Shown: positions 7,113 to 15,977, numbered from the stretch's first letter. The stretch is 58,167 bases of DNA from Pyrolobus sp964613695 (GCA_964613695.1 CAZTIR010000003.1:1-58167); one strand, 5' to 3'. Numbers and translations: made by a program. The notes: generated by a model from the sequence alone, not told the origin.

Positions 7113-7871
7113 GTGTTACAAGATAGGGTATCCTCCTTGAACCGCGTGCTAGAAGCGCTGGAGCGCAAGCCCTTCGCCGTCGTCGGCCACCGTTGCGCTG
7201 CTGGAGAGGCGCTTGAAAATACGCTATCCGCTCTAAAGCAAGCTATACAGGATGGCGCTGATATAGTCGAGGTTGACGTGCAAGCAACACGCGACGGAGT
7301 GCTGGTCTTGGCTCACGACGAGAACTTGTACAGGATTGCGGGCGTTGATCTAAACGTTAGAGAAGCCACTTGGGAGGAGGTGTCGCGCGTAAAGCTGCCC
7401 AACGGGGAGAGGGTGGCGAGGCTGGACGAGTTCCTAGAACACATTGTTGATGTTATACCAGCTTTCATAGAGGTTAAGCATCCTGAGGATACACCTCTAG
7501 TGCTGGAGGCTGTTAGAGGCTTTGAAGAGTGGATAGCTATAATAAGCTTCCACGACGACGCAATTGCTCAGGTAAGACGGCGGGCTCCGAGCATACCAGT
7601 CGGCCTCATATATGCTAGGCCGCCGGGCCGGATAGTTGATGCTAAGCGGCTTGGCGCCCGGATAGTACTCCCGCGGTATACACTGGCAACCGAGAAAGCT
7701 GTTAGGTTTGCACACCGTCTCGGCCTAAAGGTTGTAGCGTGGACTGTTAATAACGAGTCTACTGCACTCCAGCTGTGGAAGAGGGGTGTAGATGCTATTG
7801 CAACTGATTACCCCAGGAGGATTGTGGAGCTGCGGAGGAAGCTGCAGGGTGATGAACACGACTCTCTCTGA
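7113..7871 (+). CDS. glycerophosphodiester phosphodiesterase
   Basis: A 252-residue GDPD-family TIM-barrel enzyme hydrolysing glycerophosphodiesters to glycerol-3-phosphate (or glycerol-1-phosphate) and an alcohol. Visible catalytic elements are GHR (His26) with the downstream ENT, EVDVQATRDG (Glu53, Asp55) and HDENL (His68), followed by FIEVKHPE and VVAWTVNNE near the end of the barrel. The family's GHRG is GHRC here. No signal peptide, so cytoplasmic. The start is a GTG at 7113. The 3' end overlaps the convergent SWIM gene by 77 bases. Confidence 0.92.
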   Translation: MLQDRVSSLNRVLEALERKPFAVVGHRCAAGEALENTLSALKQAIQDGADIVEVDVQATRDGVLVLAHDENLYRIAGVDLNVREATWEEVSRVKLPNGERVARLDEFLEHIVDVIPAFIEVKHPEDTPLVLEAVRGFEEWIAIISFHDDAIAQVRRRAPSIPVGLIYARPPGRIVDAKRLGARIVLPRYTLATEKAVRFAHRLGLKVVAWTVNNESTALQLWKRGVDAIATDYPRRIVELRRKLQGDEHDSL

Positions 7872-8178
7872 CGGCATCCCCATGATGATGGAGGTTTCGG
7901 CTGAGCAGCTTCTCGACATAGAAGGCTAAGGCTAGCACGTGCTTGCAAGGTTTGCCACTCCTCTTGAAATCGTAGCATGTGCACGAATACCTACTCCCAT
8001 CGGTGGAGAGGTATACGATATGCTTCTCACCCTTCTCGCCTATCACTACACCCACGAGACCACCCGGAGCTGGGCGGATGTAGGCCACCCGGTCGGTTGC
8101 AACTAGTCTTATAGCACGGGCTATCTTGGAGGGCTCTGCGCGCCTGGAGAGTATAGTATAGAGGTTCACGCCCAACAC
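7795..8178 (-). CDS. SWIM zinc-finger protein
   Basis: A 127-residue protein whose centre holds a SWIM-type zinc finger, CTC-X9-CKH (Cys66, Cys68, Cys78, His80), preceded by a beta hairpin (HIVYLSTDGSRYSC) and followed by the helix HVLALAFYVEKLL. The N-terminal 30 residues (KIARAIRLV) form a helix. SWIM domains bind DNA or proteins and in archaea sometimes accompany recombination factors. The last 25 residues are low-complexity and lie in the 77-base overlap with the convergent GDPD gene. It diverges from herA with only 33 bases between start codons, so the two promoters must overlap. Confidence 0.85.
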   Translation of the reverse strand: MLGVNLYTILSRRAEPSKIARAIRLVATDRVAYIRPAPGGLVGVVIGEKGEKHIVYLSTDGSRYSCTCYDFKRSGKPCKHVLALAFYVEKLLSRNLHHHGDAVRESRVHHPAASSAAPQSSWGNQLQ

Positions 8179-8211
8179 ACCCTCTTACATGCGGGAACGT
8201 GGTGACAGAGA

Positions 8212-9921
8212 TTGAGGGAGAGGAGCGAAAGTGCCGGTCATGTGCTAGGGTTTATCCTCAGCGGCGCCACCACCAGCGAAGCCGAGGCCGGCGTGCTGAG
8301 AGAAGCCGAGAACGAGATACACGAGGGCATGCTAGTGGGCATTAAGGCGTGGAGGGGTAAAACACTACTCATAGCGCGTGTCGAGTCCCTCCGAGTAGAG
8401 AGTGACTTGTTTAAGCCGGGCTCAACGTGGGAGAACCTACGTCCCTACGCCTCCACCGCAAACCTCTCGGAGGTCGCGCATAGCTACCTGGTAGCGCACC
8501 TGACGATACTGGGGGTTGGTGGTAGGAGGGGCTTACCAGCCCCCTCCAAGCCCCCCTATCCCGGCGATGAGGTGGTATGGCTCGAGCCCGATCCGCGGCT
8601 TGTATTCGGCGTTAACGAGGAGGAGCCCGGTATAGTGTGGTTCGGTAAGCTATACGGCTACGAGACTCTAGAAGCGCCCCTCGACGTGGAGAACATTACA
8701 ATGCATATCGGCGTCTTCGGGGAGACCGGGAGCGGTAAGAGCTATGGAGTCGGGTATCTCATCGAGAAGCTCTCCTCTATACCAGTGGGGGATGGGCTTC
8801 GAGCAGCTCTGCCAGTCATACTGGTCGATGCTAACGCCGACTACATAGACTATCACGAGGCTTTTGTGAAGGGTGGACGTGTGGGCGAGTATTCGTCAGT
8901 GATACGCGTCGTCTTCCCCCACTCTAGTCTACGCGGCTCGCCCTTCACCCTAGAGCTCCGAATCTCACTCGATAGTTTCACACCGCGAGAGATAGCCGAG
9001 ATAATAGTCAATTACAAGGCTGGCGGCGTGAATATCAACGAGCTACAAGTCTCTGCCCTTGATCGCGTGCTAAGCGAGCTCATGGACGAGGGGTATACGG
9101 CTACAGAGCTACTAACCCGCGAGATTAACGTAGTGTACGATCGTCTAGACGCGCTCTCGAGGGGTAGGGATGCGCCCATACACCACCAGACCGCGAAAGC
9201 TGTTAGAGCAGCGCTTGACAAGTTCCATAGGGAAGTGTACCTCAACACCGGCGTCCTGGCGGATAAGCCGACGTTAACCAGCGAGTTTATAGACAGGATT
9301 ACGGGATCCGAGCCCAGCCTCGTTATACTCGACTTCTCGGCCGACGGTGCGCCTGGCGTACCCCTGCAGCTGAAACAGCTGGTTGTCGCATACCTAGCTC
9401 GCCTACTCTATCAGCGCTTCACAGAGTATAAGATGCGTGGAGAGGAGCGATACCTGGTATTCGGTATAGAGGAGGCCCAGAACTATGCCCCAAACCTCCG
9501 TAACTACCCGATAGGGTTTAGCATCGCCCGCGACTACCTAGCTCTGATAGCCACCCAGGGTAGGAAGTTCGGCTTAAGCCTCCTCCTCATAACCCAGAGG
9601 CCCGCCTTCCTAGACCCCGTGATACTCTCGATGACGAACACGTGGATTATACACCGTGTCTCGCCGGAAGACCTCACCTACGTGGTTAAGGGTCTAGGCG
9701 GATTGCCTAGAGAACTGGAGCGCATGCTAACGAGGCTTCCACGCGGGGTAGCGGTGGTAGCTGGCCAGATGCTTGTAACCGGCCACCCGCTACTCGTTAA
9801 GATTGGAAGGAGGAGGGTACCTCACCGAATGGGAGCAACTCGTGTCACTGAGAAGCTTAGAGAGCTTGCTAGTAGACGAAGAGCTGTTAGACCAGCTGGT
9901 GGAGGAGCTGCAGAAGATTAG
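8212..9921 (+). CDS. herA: HerA DNA-translocase / helicase
   Basis: A 569-residue hexameric FtsK/HerA-family ATPase. An N-terminal HAS-barrel-like domain (GHVLGFILSG..., about 9-60) precedes the RecA-like motor with Walker A GETGSGKSYG (170-179) and Walker B YLVFGIEEAQN (around 415-425). ATQGRKFGLSLLLITQRP follows as the sensor segment, with VAGQMLVTGHPLLVKIG near the end. With NurA, HerA resects DNA ends for archaeal homologous recombination together with Mre11-Rad50. The start is probably the TTG at 8212, because the conserved GxVxG stretch begins only nine residues later. It overlaps nurA by up to 119 bases. Confidence 0.93.
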   Translation: MRERSESAGHVLGFILSGATTSEAEAGVLREAENEIHEGMLVGIKAWRGKTLLIARVESLRVESDLFKPGSTWENLRPYASTANLSEVAHSYLVAHLTILGVGGRRGLPAPSKPPYPGDEVVWLEPDPRLVFGVNEEEPGIVWFGKLYGYETLEAPLDVENITMHIGVFGETGSGKSYGVGYLIEKLSSIPVGDGLRAALPVILVDANADYIDYHEAFVKGGRVGEYSSVIRVVFPHSSLRGSPFTLELRISLDSFTPREIAEIIVNYKAGGVNINELQVSALDRVLSELMDEGYTATELLTREINVVYDRLDALSRGRDAPIHHQTAKAVRAALDKFHREVYLNTGVLADKPTLTSEFIDRITGSEPSLVILDFSADGAPGVPLQLKQLVVAYLARLLYQRFTEYKMRGEERYLVFGIEEAQNYAPNLRNYPIGFSIARDYLALIATQGRKFGLSLLLITQRPAFLDPVILSMTNTWIIHRVSPEDLTYVVKGLGGLPRELERMLTRLPRGVAVVAGQMLVTGHPLLVKIGRRRVPHRMGATRVTEKLRELASRRRAVRPAGGGAAED

Positions 9922-10819
9922 AGAAGCGCGTAGTGTTTTAAGAGACGCGCTTAAACCTCTGAAACCGAGATGCAGGCGAGATCTTAGCGAGCTACACGTA
10001 GTGGGTATTGACGGCAGCTTCTACATCCACGGGGATGATAAGATCGAGGTTATAGTCGCTAGGGCGGCGGCTGTAGAGGTTCAGGGAGGCAGGCTAAGAT
10101 TAGAGACACTGGGGCCGGTAGTAGCGGTATTGCCTGTAGCGCACACGGGGAGGGTTACCAGAGAAACCGCTGAAGAAATGACCGCGGCCCTCGAGGCATT
10201 GATATCGCTGAAAGTGGCCGAAGAGGTTGAGGGAGGCGAAGCCCTTATAGTGTTTGATGGTCCGCTTGTGGACCCGCCGTACGAGCCCACAGCGAGCCGC
10301 GCTAAGAGCGTGCTGCAGAGGCTCTTGGGGGTAGAGTATACCGAGTATCACTCATGGCGGGCCCGCATCCTCTCCAATATAGTCAAAAGGGTTGGAAGTA
10401 TAGCGGGCTACGTGAAACGCGTGTCTAGCGCCTCATCACTGCACGCTTTAAAGCTCTTGTATGGCGCGCGGGCACCTAGTAACGTGTTCTCGCTGCTAAC
10501 AATTCTAGATGCTGGCGAGGCTACCCGGCCGCTACGGGCCGTTACGCCGCCCGCCTACAAGAGCGTGGATATTGGAGTAGTGTACTGGAGGCAGGCTGTG
10601 GATAAGGTGGTGGAAATCGACGTGGCCCCTCGGGGCGAGTGGCAACGGGTGCTGGATACCCTCGCATGCCTAACAGCTGGGGATAAGCCACCACTCCCCG
10701 TCCTACTCGCCCACGAGAAGAGCAAGGTGACGCGTGAGATGGCGTACTCGGTGTATAGGCTTGTTGCTAGGAGGCTTGGGGAGAGGCTTAAGGAGGTAGA
10801 GTCCGAGTTCCACGCATAG
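9803..10819 (+). CDS. nurA: NurA 5'-3' nuclease
   Basis: A 338-residue NurA nuclease, partner of HerA in end resection. The RNase H-like core shows VVGIDGSFY (Asp70, metal ligand) and LIVFDGPLVDPP (Asp152), then helical repeats and a C-terminal PLPVLLAHEKSKVT segment. Length matches Sulfolobus NurA. The long frame starts at a TTG at 9803 inside herA; a GTG at 9842 would still leave the catalytic core intact. Overlap with herA implies coupled synthesis of the two subunits. mre11 and rad50 are not adjacent here, unlike the four-gene cluster in many archaea. Confidence 0.92.
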   Translation: MEGGGYLTEWEQLVSLRSLESLLVDEELLDQLVEELQKIREARSVLRDALKPLKPRCRRDLSELHVVGIDGSFYIHGDDKIEVIVARAAAVEVQGGRLRLETLGPVVAVLPVAHTGRVTRETAEEMTAALEALISLKVAEEVEGGEALIVFDGPLVDPPYEPTASRAKSVLQRLLGVEYTEYHSWRARILSNIVKRVGSIAGYVKRVSSASSLHALKLLYGARAPSNVFSLLTILDAGEATRPLRAVTPPAYKSVDIGVVYWRQAVDKVVEIDVAPRGEWQRVLDTLACLTAGDKPPLPVLLAHEKSKVTREMAYSVYRLVARRLGERLKEVESEFHA

Positions 10820-10881
10820 CGGAGGGGATGAGGAAGCTACCCTATACCGATTCTCGTGGCGAAAACCGATCTCGCCGACCC

Positions 10882-12012
10882 TCACAAAGCCTTGTACTTG
10901 GAGAACCACTCTTCATACGCTCGTAGCAGATCGGGCGAGATGCTGGGCCCGCGTCTCCGCAGAACCTCCATAAAGTCCTCCATCGTGACCGGTCTTGGCT
11001 CACCGACGCCGCCATTCTTCTCGAAGAGCTCGCGGACAACCCTCATGTAAGCCTCCATGACTACATCTCGTATATCGCTCGCGCTGTAGCCCTCAGTCAT
11101 CTCTGCGAGCTTGTCAAAGTCTACATCGGGCGCCACTTTTATCTTCCGCGTGTAGTACATGAAGAGCTTTTTCCTAACCTCCTTGTTCGGGGGCGGTATG
11201 TATATGCGCTTCTGGAAGCGCCTTATGAAGGCTTGGTCAAGCCTCCAGGGCTTATTCGTAGCCGCTATCACGTAGACGTGTAGAGCCTTATCCTTATCCT
11301 GCAGCCCGTCCATCTCTTTTAGGAACTGGTTGCGGACTCTAACCTCTCCACCAACCTCACTAGCATGCACACCTAGCAGGGCGTCAACCTCGTCTATGAA
11401 TATGATGCTGGGCTTGCCCGTCTCGCGTGCCAGTCTACGCGCCGTGTCGAATAGCTTCTTCACACGCTTCTCGGCCTCACCCAGCCACTTCGACATAATG
11501 CTGGCAGCGTCGACATGGAAGAAGTTGGCGTCAACCTCGTTAGCCACGGCCGCCGCGAGCATGGTCTTACCGCAGCCCGGGGGGCCGAAGAGGAGTATCC
11601 CACGAGGCCAGCCGAGAGGGAATAGGTCAGGCCTACGAACAGGGTATACTATAGCCTCGATTATAGCCTGCTTAGCCTCCTCTAGATCGACTATGTCGTC
11701 AAACGTCACCTTCGGCTTCTCTGTAACAAGCCACTCGTCTACATCGCCTCCCTCATCGCCTCCCCCGATAGGCGCCGCGGGGACACGACGTTTCTCGAGC
11801 TGCTCGACTCTGCGCTTATACTTCTTTATCATCTCCGCGTAGGTCTTCGCGAGCGGATAGTCGGGGTAGAGACGCACTATCTTCGATAAAACCTCGATAG
11901 CTCTCCTATAGTTCACTATGGCCTCCTCGAACCTACCCTGCTTATCGGCCTCGATGGCCGCCATGACATACCTCCGTGCCAACCCCTCTAGGCGCGGGAG
12001 CACCGCGCTCAT
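10882..12012 (-). CDS. cdvC: CdvC, Vps4-type AAA ATPase
   Basis: A 376-residue ESCRT-associated AAA ATPase. Residues 5-75 form an MIT domain of three helices (LARRYVMAAIEADKQGRFEEAI...) that binds ESCRT-III tails. The AAA module has Walker A FGPPGCGKT (142-150), Walker B IIFIDEVDAL (203-212), and the arginine-finger helix AFIRRFQKRIYI. The C-terminal helical lid ends in a Vps4-type helix. It remodels and disassembles CdvB filaments during division and vesicle release. It has its own promoter, separated from cdvB by 103 bases. Confidence 0.96.
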   Translation of the reverse strand: MSAVLPRLEGLARRYVMAAIEADKQGRFEEAIVNYRRAIEVLSKIVRLYPDYPLAKTYAEMIKKYKRRVEQLEKRRVPAAPIGGGDEGGDVDEWLVTEKPKVTFDDIVDLEEAKQAIIEAIVYPVRRPDLFPLGWPRGILLFGPPGCGKTMLAAAVANEVDANFFHVDAASIMSKWLGEAEKRVKKLFDTARRLARETGKPSIIFIDEVDALLGVHASEVGGEVRVRNQFLKEMDGLQDKDKALHVYVIAATNKPWRLDQAFIRRFQKRIYIPPPNKEVRKKLFMYYTRKIKVAPDVDFDKLAEMTEGYSASDIRDVVMEAYMRVVRELFEKNGGVGEPRPVTMEDFMEVLRRRGPSISPDLLRAYEEWFSKYKAL

Positions 12013-12075
12013 AGCACTCTGTACCCTTGCTAAGCCTCCACGAGGGGTTGGGCTAGAGCCTAGGACTCGGTGATA

Positions 12076-12085
12076 CCACGCGTGG
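12076..12085. promoter_or_regulatory. perfect 10-bp palindrome at predicted cdvC transcription start
   Basis: ccacgcgtgg is its own reverse complement and is centred about 25 bases downstream of the cdvC TATA element, exactly where transcription would start. That placement suits an operator for a dimeric repressor, but a single copy of a GC-rich palindrome can arise by chance. Confidence 0.3.
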
Positions 12086-12100
12086 AGCGAGACACACCGC

Positions 12101-12110
12101 TTTTAAAAAT
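12101..12110 (-). promoter_or_regulatory. TATA box for cdvC
   Basis: ttttaaaaat (minus strand atttttaaaa) stands out from its GC-rich surroundings and lies about 90 bases before the cdvC start, just outside the end of cdvB. It shows that cdvC can be transcribed independently of cdvB. Confidence 0.55.
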
Positions 12111-12115
12111 GCGTG

Positions 12116-13159
12116 TCAAGCGAGTCGGATCAGGCCCTTAGCATGCAGCCGCTGGAGTGCCGCGAGAACCTCCTCTTTGCTAACCCCGTAGCGTCTCGTG
12201 AAGTCGGATAGATCTAGGAAGCCGCCATGCACTAGTATATAGTCTAGGAGTATTCTCTCGAGCTCCTCCTGCGACAGCCTTGAGCGCTTCACACTAGCCG
12301 CTTTCACCGCCGCCTGAGCGGTAGAGGCTCTGGCACCCGCACTTACGCTCGAGCTGTGGGCGGTAGGGACGGCAACCGCTACGTTACCGCTGCTAGCGCT
12401 CTTCTGGGTGCTCGTCGCCTCTGTTTTTCGAGCCTTACTCTCCCCCCTCTCCACCCGCTCTTTAGAGCCACTAGACTCTCCGCTACGCGAAGCTGGGAGA
12501 ACACCCGTTTTCGTCAACACCTTACTCTTCTCGCCTAGTATCTTCTCGATACTCTCGCTGGGCAGCCTACGCTCGATTTCCTTCTCAGCCTCCCTCATCA
12601 CCTCCTCAAGCATTCTACTAGCCTCCTGCGAGACCGCCTCGATGTCTATATCGGTCACATCGGGCGGCATTGTCTCCAAGAGCATCATCTTAACGTTCTT
12701 AGCTACCTCGCCATACATTATCGCGAGGCTGGGGTACAGGCCCTTCATCTGCTCACGAACTTCATCAAGGGCGGCCGCGAAGGCTAGAAGCATCTCCCCG
12801 AGCTCGCGCGCATCGTTGACCGTCTTCGCCCTCTCGATCGACTTCACCGCGAGGAGCTCAATAGCCCTGATCAGCTTTAAGAGCTTCTTGAGGTGTACTA
12901 TCTCGGCGGCATACACCTCAGCCTTCTTCTTCTCACCCTGCCTGAGAGCCGCGACAACCTTACGGAAGAGCTCCTCGCTCCTCCTCTCCAGCCTGATCCT
13001 GATCTCAGCCATCTTCTCCTCAAGCTCTTGAGCCTTGAAGATGAAAACCCTTATCTTATCCTCTTTCTCGTCATCAGCGTCCCTAACGCTAAACGGGAAT
13101 ATCGAGAATATCGACTTCAGCCTAAACCCCTTTGGCTTAAAGTCTAGCGCGATTGGCAT
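12116..13159 (-). CDS. cdvB: CdvB, ESCRT-III-like cell division protein
   Basis: A 347-residue ESCRT-III homolog. The N-terminal basic region (about 1-25) and a long helical hairpin (about 30-110, AQELEEKMAEIRIRLERR...) form the polymerising core, followed by helices to about 205. A Ser/Ala/Lys-rich linker (about 210-295) leads to a C-terminal winged helix (LERILLDYILVHGGFLDLSDF...), the domain that in Sulfolobus CdvB binds CdvA. It builds division-site filaments that CdvC remodels. The upstream neighbour is an unrelated cysteine-cluster gene, not cdvA. Confidence 0.93.
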   Translation of the reverse strand: MPIALDFKPKGFRLKSIFSIFPFSVRDADDEKEDKIRVFIFKAQELEEKMAEIRIRLERRSEELFRKVVAALRQGEKKKAEVYAAEIVHLKKLLKLIRAIELLAVKSIERAKTVNDARELGEMLLAFAAALDEVREQMKGLYPSLAIMYGEVAKNVKMMLLETMPPDVTDIDIEAVSQEASRMLEEVMREAEKEIERRLPSESIEKILGEKSKVLTKTGVLPASRSGESSGSKERVERGESKARKTEATSTQKSASSGNVAVAVPTAHSSSVSAGARASTAQAAVKAASVKRSRLSQEELERILLDYILVHGGFLDLSDFTRRYGVSKEEVLAALQRLHAKGLIRLA

Positions 13160-13323
13160 ACGGTACCCGCACCACTATCCTTATACCCCCGCCTAGAGGT
13201 GAAGCCGCCGCCCCCGTAACACCTCCACTTATACCCGGGGATTCCCCTACAAGCATCCTGGAGGCTGTGAGGAGAGGTGGCAAAACCGAGAGCGTGAGGA
13301 ACAGCCCTGGGGTAGCCGAGCCT

Positions 13324-13761
13324 CTACACGATACCCACCAGCCTCGCTGGACACTCGACTCCAAACTCGCGGGCAACCACCGATGCTATCTCCTCGACCA
13401 GCCTCCCATCCCTCCTCAATAATCCGAGCACCATGCGCGAGAGCGGGCATTCAGAGTCTACACCCAGGCCCTCGCCCTCCACGCAGACTACCGGGTAGAG
13501 GCGGCAGCCCAAGGGCCTATGCTCGTATATCTTACACCTCCCATCCTCTCCTAGAAACACGCAACGACCATTAACGTTCTTCAACCGGTATCTACCATCA
13601 GCTCCTCGCACCGCGAAATCCTCTAGCTTATACCCGAGCCTTGTTATCCTCTCGATATCGCTCTTGGAGAGCTCCATCTGGGTGCCGAGACAGCATCTGC
13701 TACACCCTAGCCTCGTGCAAGGCACCCGTATCTCTGGCGCTCGTGCAGCCTCCTCAGGCAA
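13324..13761 (-). CDS. YkgJ-like zinc/iron-chelating cysteine cluster protein
   Basis: A 145-residue protein of the YkgJ / CxxxCxxCC family. The metal-binding cysteines appear as PCTRLGCSRCCLG (Cys15, 20, 23, 24) plus GRCVFLGEDGRCKIYEHRPLGC in the middle and two more downstream. The family binds zinc or an iron-sulfur cluster and its role is unknown. The start overlaps the stop region of the upstream PfkB kinase gene by 8 bases, indicating an operon. A 164-base gap to cdvB suggests cdvB has a separate promoter. Confidence 0.85.
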   Translation of the reverse strand: MPEEAARAPEIRVPCTRLGCSRCCLGTQMELSKSDIERITRLGYKLEDFAVRGADGRYRLKNVNGRCVFLGEDGRCKIYEHRPLGCRLYPVVCVEGEGLGVDSECPLSRMVLGLLRRDGRLVEEIASVVAREFGVECPARLVGIV

Positions 13762-14707
13762 CCTCTCTCACCAGAGACTCCGCATCCGCGAAGCTAAGTC
13801 TCCTCACGATATCCGCGCAGGCACTCATCCTATCCTCAACCTCCCCCCTAGCCGGGATAGACTGCGCGCCCTCGCGTAGAACCTTCAAGCCGGCCGCCAC
13901 GCTGCCAGCCACCAGCGCCTCTTCTACACTCCTCCCCTCCGCGAGCCAGGAGTTGAAGTAGGCGTTGAAAGCATCCCCCGCCCCGGTAGTGTCGACCGCC
14001 GTGCCGAATGCACAGCTTCTAGCATAGAGTACGCCTTTGTTCCAGACTAGGAGAGAGCCACGCGCACCTAGGCGTAGTAGCAGGTACCTATCATCGGGTA
14101 GGGTGGAGGCAGCCCTACCGATACTATACCCGAAGACGTGTACAAACTCGCGGGCGTTCAGCGTGAGTATTGTAACCCTCCCGGCCATCGAGGCCACGCG
14201 GCTTGGCATTCTGAAGGCCACCGCGCCGCCCGGGTCATAACTTGTGATAGACGCGGTATTGTTGTCGAGGACTCTCAACGCTACACTAGGTTCCACGCTA
14301 GCAACGTGTATCACGTCAAACTTCTCTCCCTTAACCTCGTCGCCCCTTAGGAGCTCATTTACACCCCTAACCTTGAACATCACCGTCTCGCCTCCCCTAG
14401 TGACGACAACGACCACTATACCAGGCAGACCCTCCTCATGGACAACAAGCTTGTCCAGTACGACACCGCGCTCCCGTAACGCGCTAAGCACTCCAAAGCT
14501 CTCCGCGTGCTTAGCCGTATGTGCTAGCAGGTGCGCCTCATGGCCAGCTAGGCTGGCGCCGACAGCATAGTTGGCCGCCGCTCCCCCCGGAGCTATCCTA
14601 AACCTCTCCACGGGAAGCTCCTCGTCAGGCTCTGGGAGCCTCTCGACATACACGTAGAGATCCACGTTGATATTACCGACTGCAAGGTGCCGGGGCAATC
14701 TCTGCAC
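13754..14707 (-). CDS. PfkB-family carbohydrate/nucleoside kinase
   Basis: A 317-residue ribokinase-fold sugar kinase. The N-terminal signature AVGNINVDLYVYVERLP and the GGAAANYAVGASLAG substrate-binding segment are clear. The C-terminal PfkB signature DTTGAGDAFNAYFNSWLAEG contains the catalytic Asp and the anion hole. The substrate (ribose, nucleoside, fructose phosphate or other) cannot be told from sequence. It sits between the second NurA-like gene and the YkgJ-like gene, with short or overlapping junctions on the same strand. Confidence 0.9.
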   Translation of the reverse strand: MQRLPRHLAVGNINVDLYVYVERLPEPDEELPVERFRIAPGGAAANYAVGASLAGHEAHLLAHTAKHAESFGVLSALRERGVVLDKLVVHEEGLPGIVVVVVTRGGETVMFKVRGVNELLRGDEVKGEKFDVIHVASVEPSVALRVLDNNTASITSYDPGGAVAFRMPSRVASMAGRVTILTLNAREFVHVFGYSIGRAASTLPDDRYLLLRLGARGSLLVWNKGVLYARSCAFGTAVDTTGAGDAFNAYFNSWLAEGRSVEEALVAGSVAAGLKVLREGAQSIPARGEVEDRMSACADIVRRLSFADAESLVREVA

Positions 14708-14723
14708 CGTTAAAGCCTCGATG

Positions 14724-15917
14724 CTAGGGCCGGTATAGGTAGCGTTTCTCGGGGTTCGTGTAGAATGTTAGAAGCAACGCCTTATCCTCCGGCAGCCCGT
14801 TCTCCACGAGCTTCTCTGCCAGGAGTCGGAAGAGCCTCTGCCTAACTATGTCAAGAGCCCTCGCCTCCAGCCTCACAATCTGGTCTATGAAGTCTATCGG
14901 GTATGGCAATCCCGTCGCCCTATTAGTGAGGAGGTCTAGGTGGGAGACCACGCGCCTCACAGCCTCCTCGGGCTCCAGCCATGGAGCGTAAACCTCCAGC
15001 TTGACAGCCTGCCATGCCTCGGGCACGCGGCTAGGCTTGTAGAAGGCGACAATCACGTCGCCGTACTCGCTGCGCTCCCCTAGTCTCTCCTCCACAAGCC
15101 TAGCCATCTTCTCGGGAGGCACTCTAGACGAGACCAGCCTGGCATAGAGGGGTAGGAGCTCGGAATACCTCCCGAGAACCAGGTACCTGCCCGGCTGCAG
15201 CACGAGACTCGCTAAGCTCTTATCGTTGAGCGGGAGCCTCTTGCCCCCCGTGCACTGGGCCCCGTAGACGCTGAAGAGGAAAGTATAGCTTCTCTTAACA
15301 ACACCAGCTATCACAATCCTCTTCTCCCTAGCCACCCTCAGTACACTAGAGGTAGTCTCGTCAAGGCGTCTTCGTAGACTTCTAACCGGCCTCGTGAAGT
15401 ACAGGAGGTATGGCACTATCTCACCATCAACAAGTACTATCGAGTCGGAGGGTAGGCGCGGGAGAATAGTCTTAAGCACTAGGCGGCGCTCAAGGAGCTT
15501 AGATGCTTCTGCGGCCACCCGCTTAGCCTCATCCATGCTCTCTATCACAGCTGGTAACGCCTGCACAGCCTTCTTCTCTAGACCAACCCCGATCGCGTCA
15601 TGGTAAAGGAGATACCCGGCGACGACACCTATCAGCGTACCTACAACTAGGTCTATCCCGCCCTCCGGCGGGAACGTCGAATCTACAGCAACGCCAACAC
15701 GCGGCTCCCATACACCAGCCTCTATGGGGCGATCGCTCACCAACACCTTCTTGAGGGGCTCGCACCCGTCTATAATCCTTCGCAGCTGAGCAACACGCTG
15801 CGCTAATCTCGATGCGTGCCTAGGGAGCCTCTTAAACAACTCAACCATTACGGCCTGCGGCGCTCCAAGCTCTCCACCAACAACCTCCTCTATTATCTCC
15901 TCGCGCTCCTCAGCCAC
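14724..15917 (-). CDS. NurA-domain nuclease, second paralog
   Basis: About 397 residues with a NurA-type fold that is distinct from the herA-linked NurA. In the longest frame the core aspartates appear in VGVAVDSTFPPEGG (Asp101) and SIVLVDGEIVPY (Asp186). IVIAGVVKRS, WQAVKLEVYAP and TGLPYPIDFIDQIVRLEA follow, as in the family. The longest frame begins at 15983, overlapping the divergent PEBP start; because a TATA-like element lies near 15935-15944, a GTG at 15917 is the more likely start. No HerA partner is adjacent. It could be an alternative HerA nuclease subunit or act alone. Confidence 0.75.
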   Translation of the reverse strand: MAEEREEIIEEVVGGELGAPQAVMVELFKRLPRHASRLAQRVAQLRRIIDGCEPLKKVLVSDRPIEAGVWEPRVGVAVDSTFPPEGGIDLVVGTLIGVVAGYLLYHDAIGVGLEKKAVQALPAVIESMDEAKRVAAEASKLLERRLVLKTILPRLPSDSIVLVDGEIVPYLLYFTRPVRSLRRRLDETTSSVLRVAREKRIVIAGVVKRSYTFLFSVYGAQCTGGKRLPLNDKSLASLVLQPGRYLVLGRYSELLPLYARLVSSRVPPEKMARLVEERLGERSEYGDVIVAFYKPSRVPEAWQAVKLEVYAPWLEPEEAVRRVVSHLDLLTNRATGLPYPIDFIDQIVRLEARALDIVRQRLFRLLAEKLVENGLPEDKALLLTFYTNPEKRYLYRP

Positions 15918-15977
15918 AGCGCCTAACCCGAATACTCTACATAAACACACAGTATCACTAGATATACGGGGCCGGGC

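Noticed and set aside
13137..13422. ORFs in both strands between cdvB and the YkgJ-like gene
   Set aside because: They overlap the real genes heavily and have Pro/Arg-rich translations typical of shadow frames.
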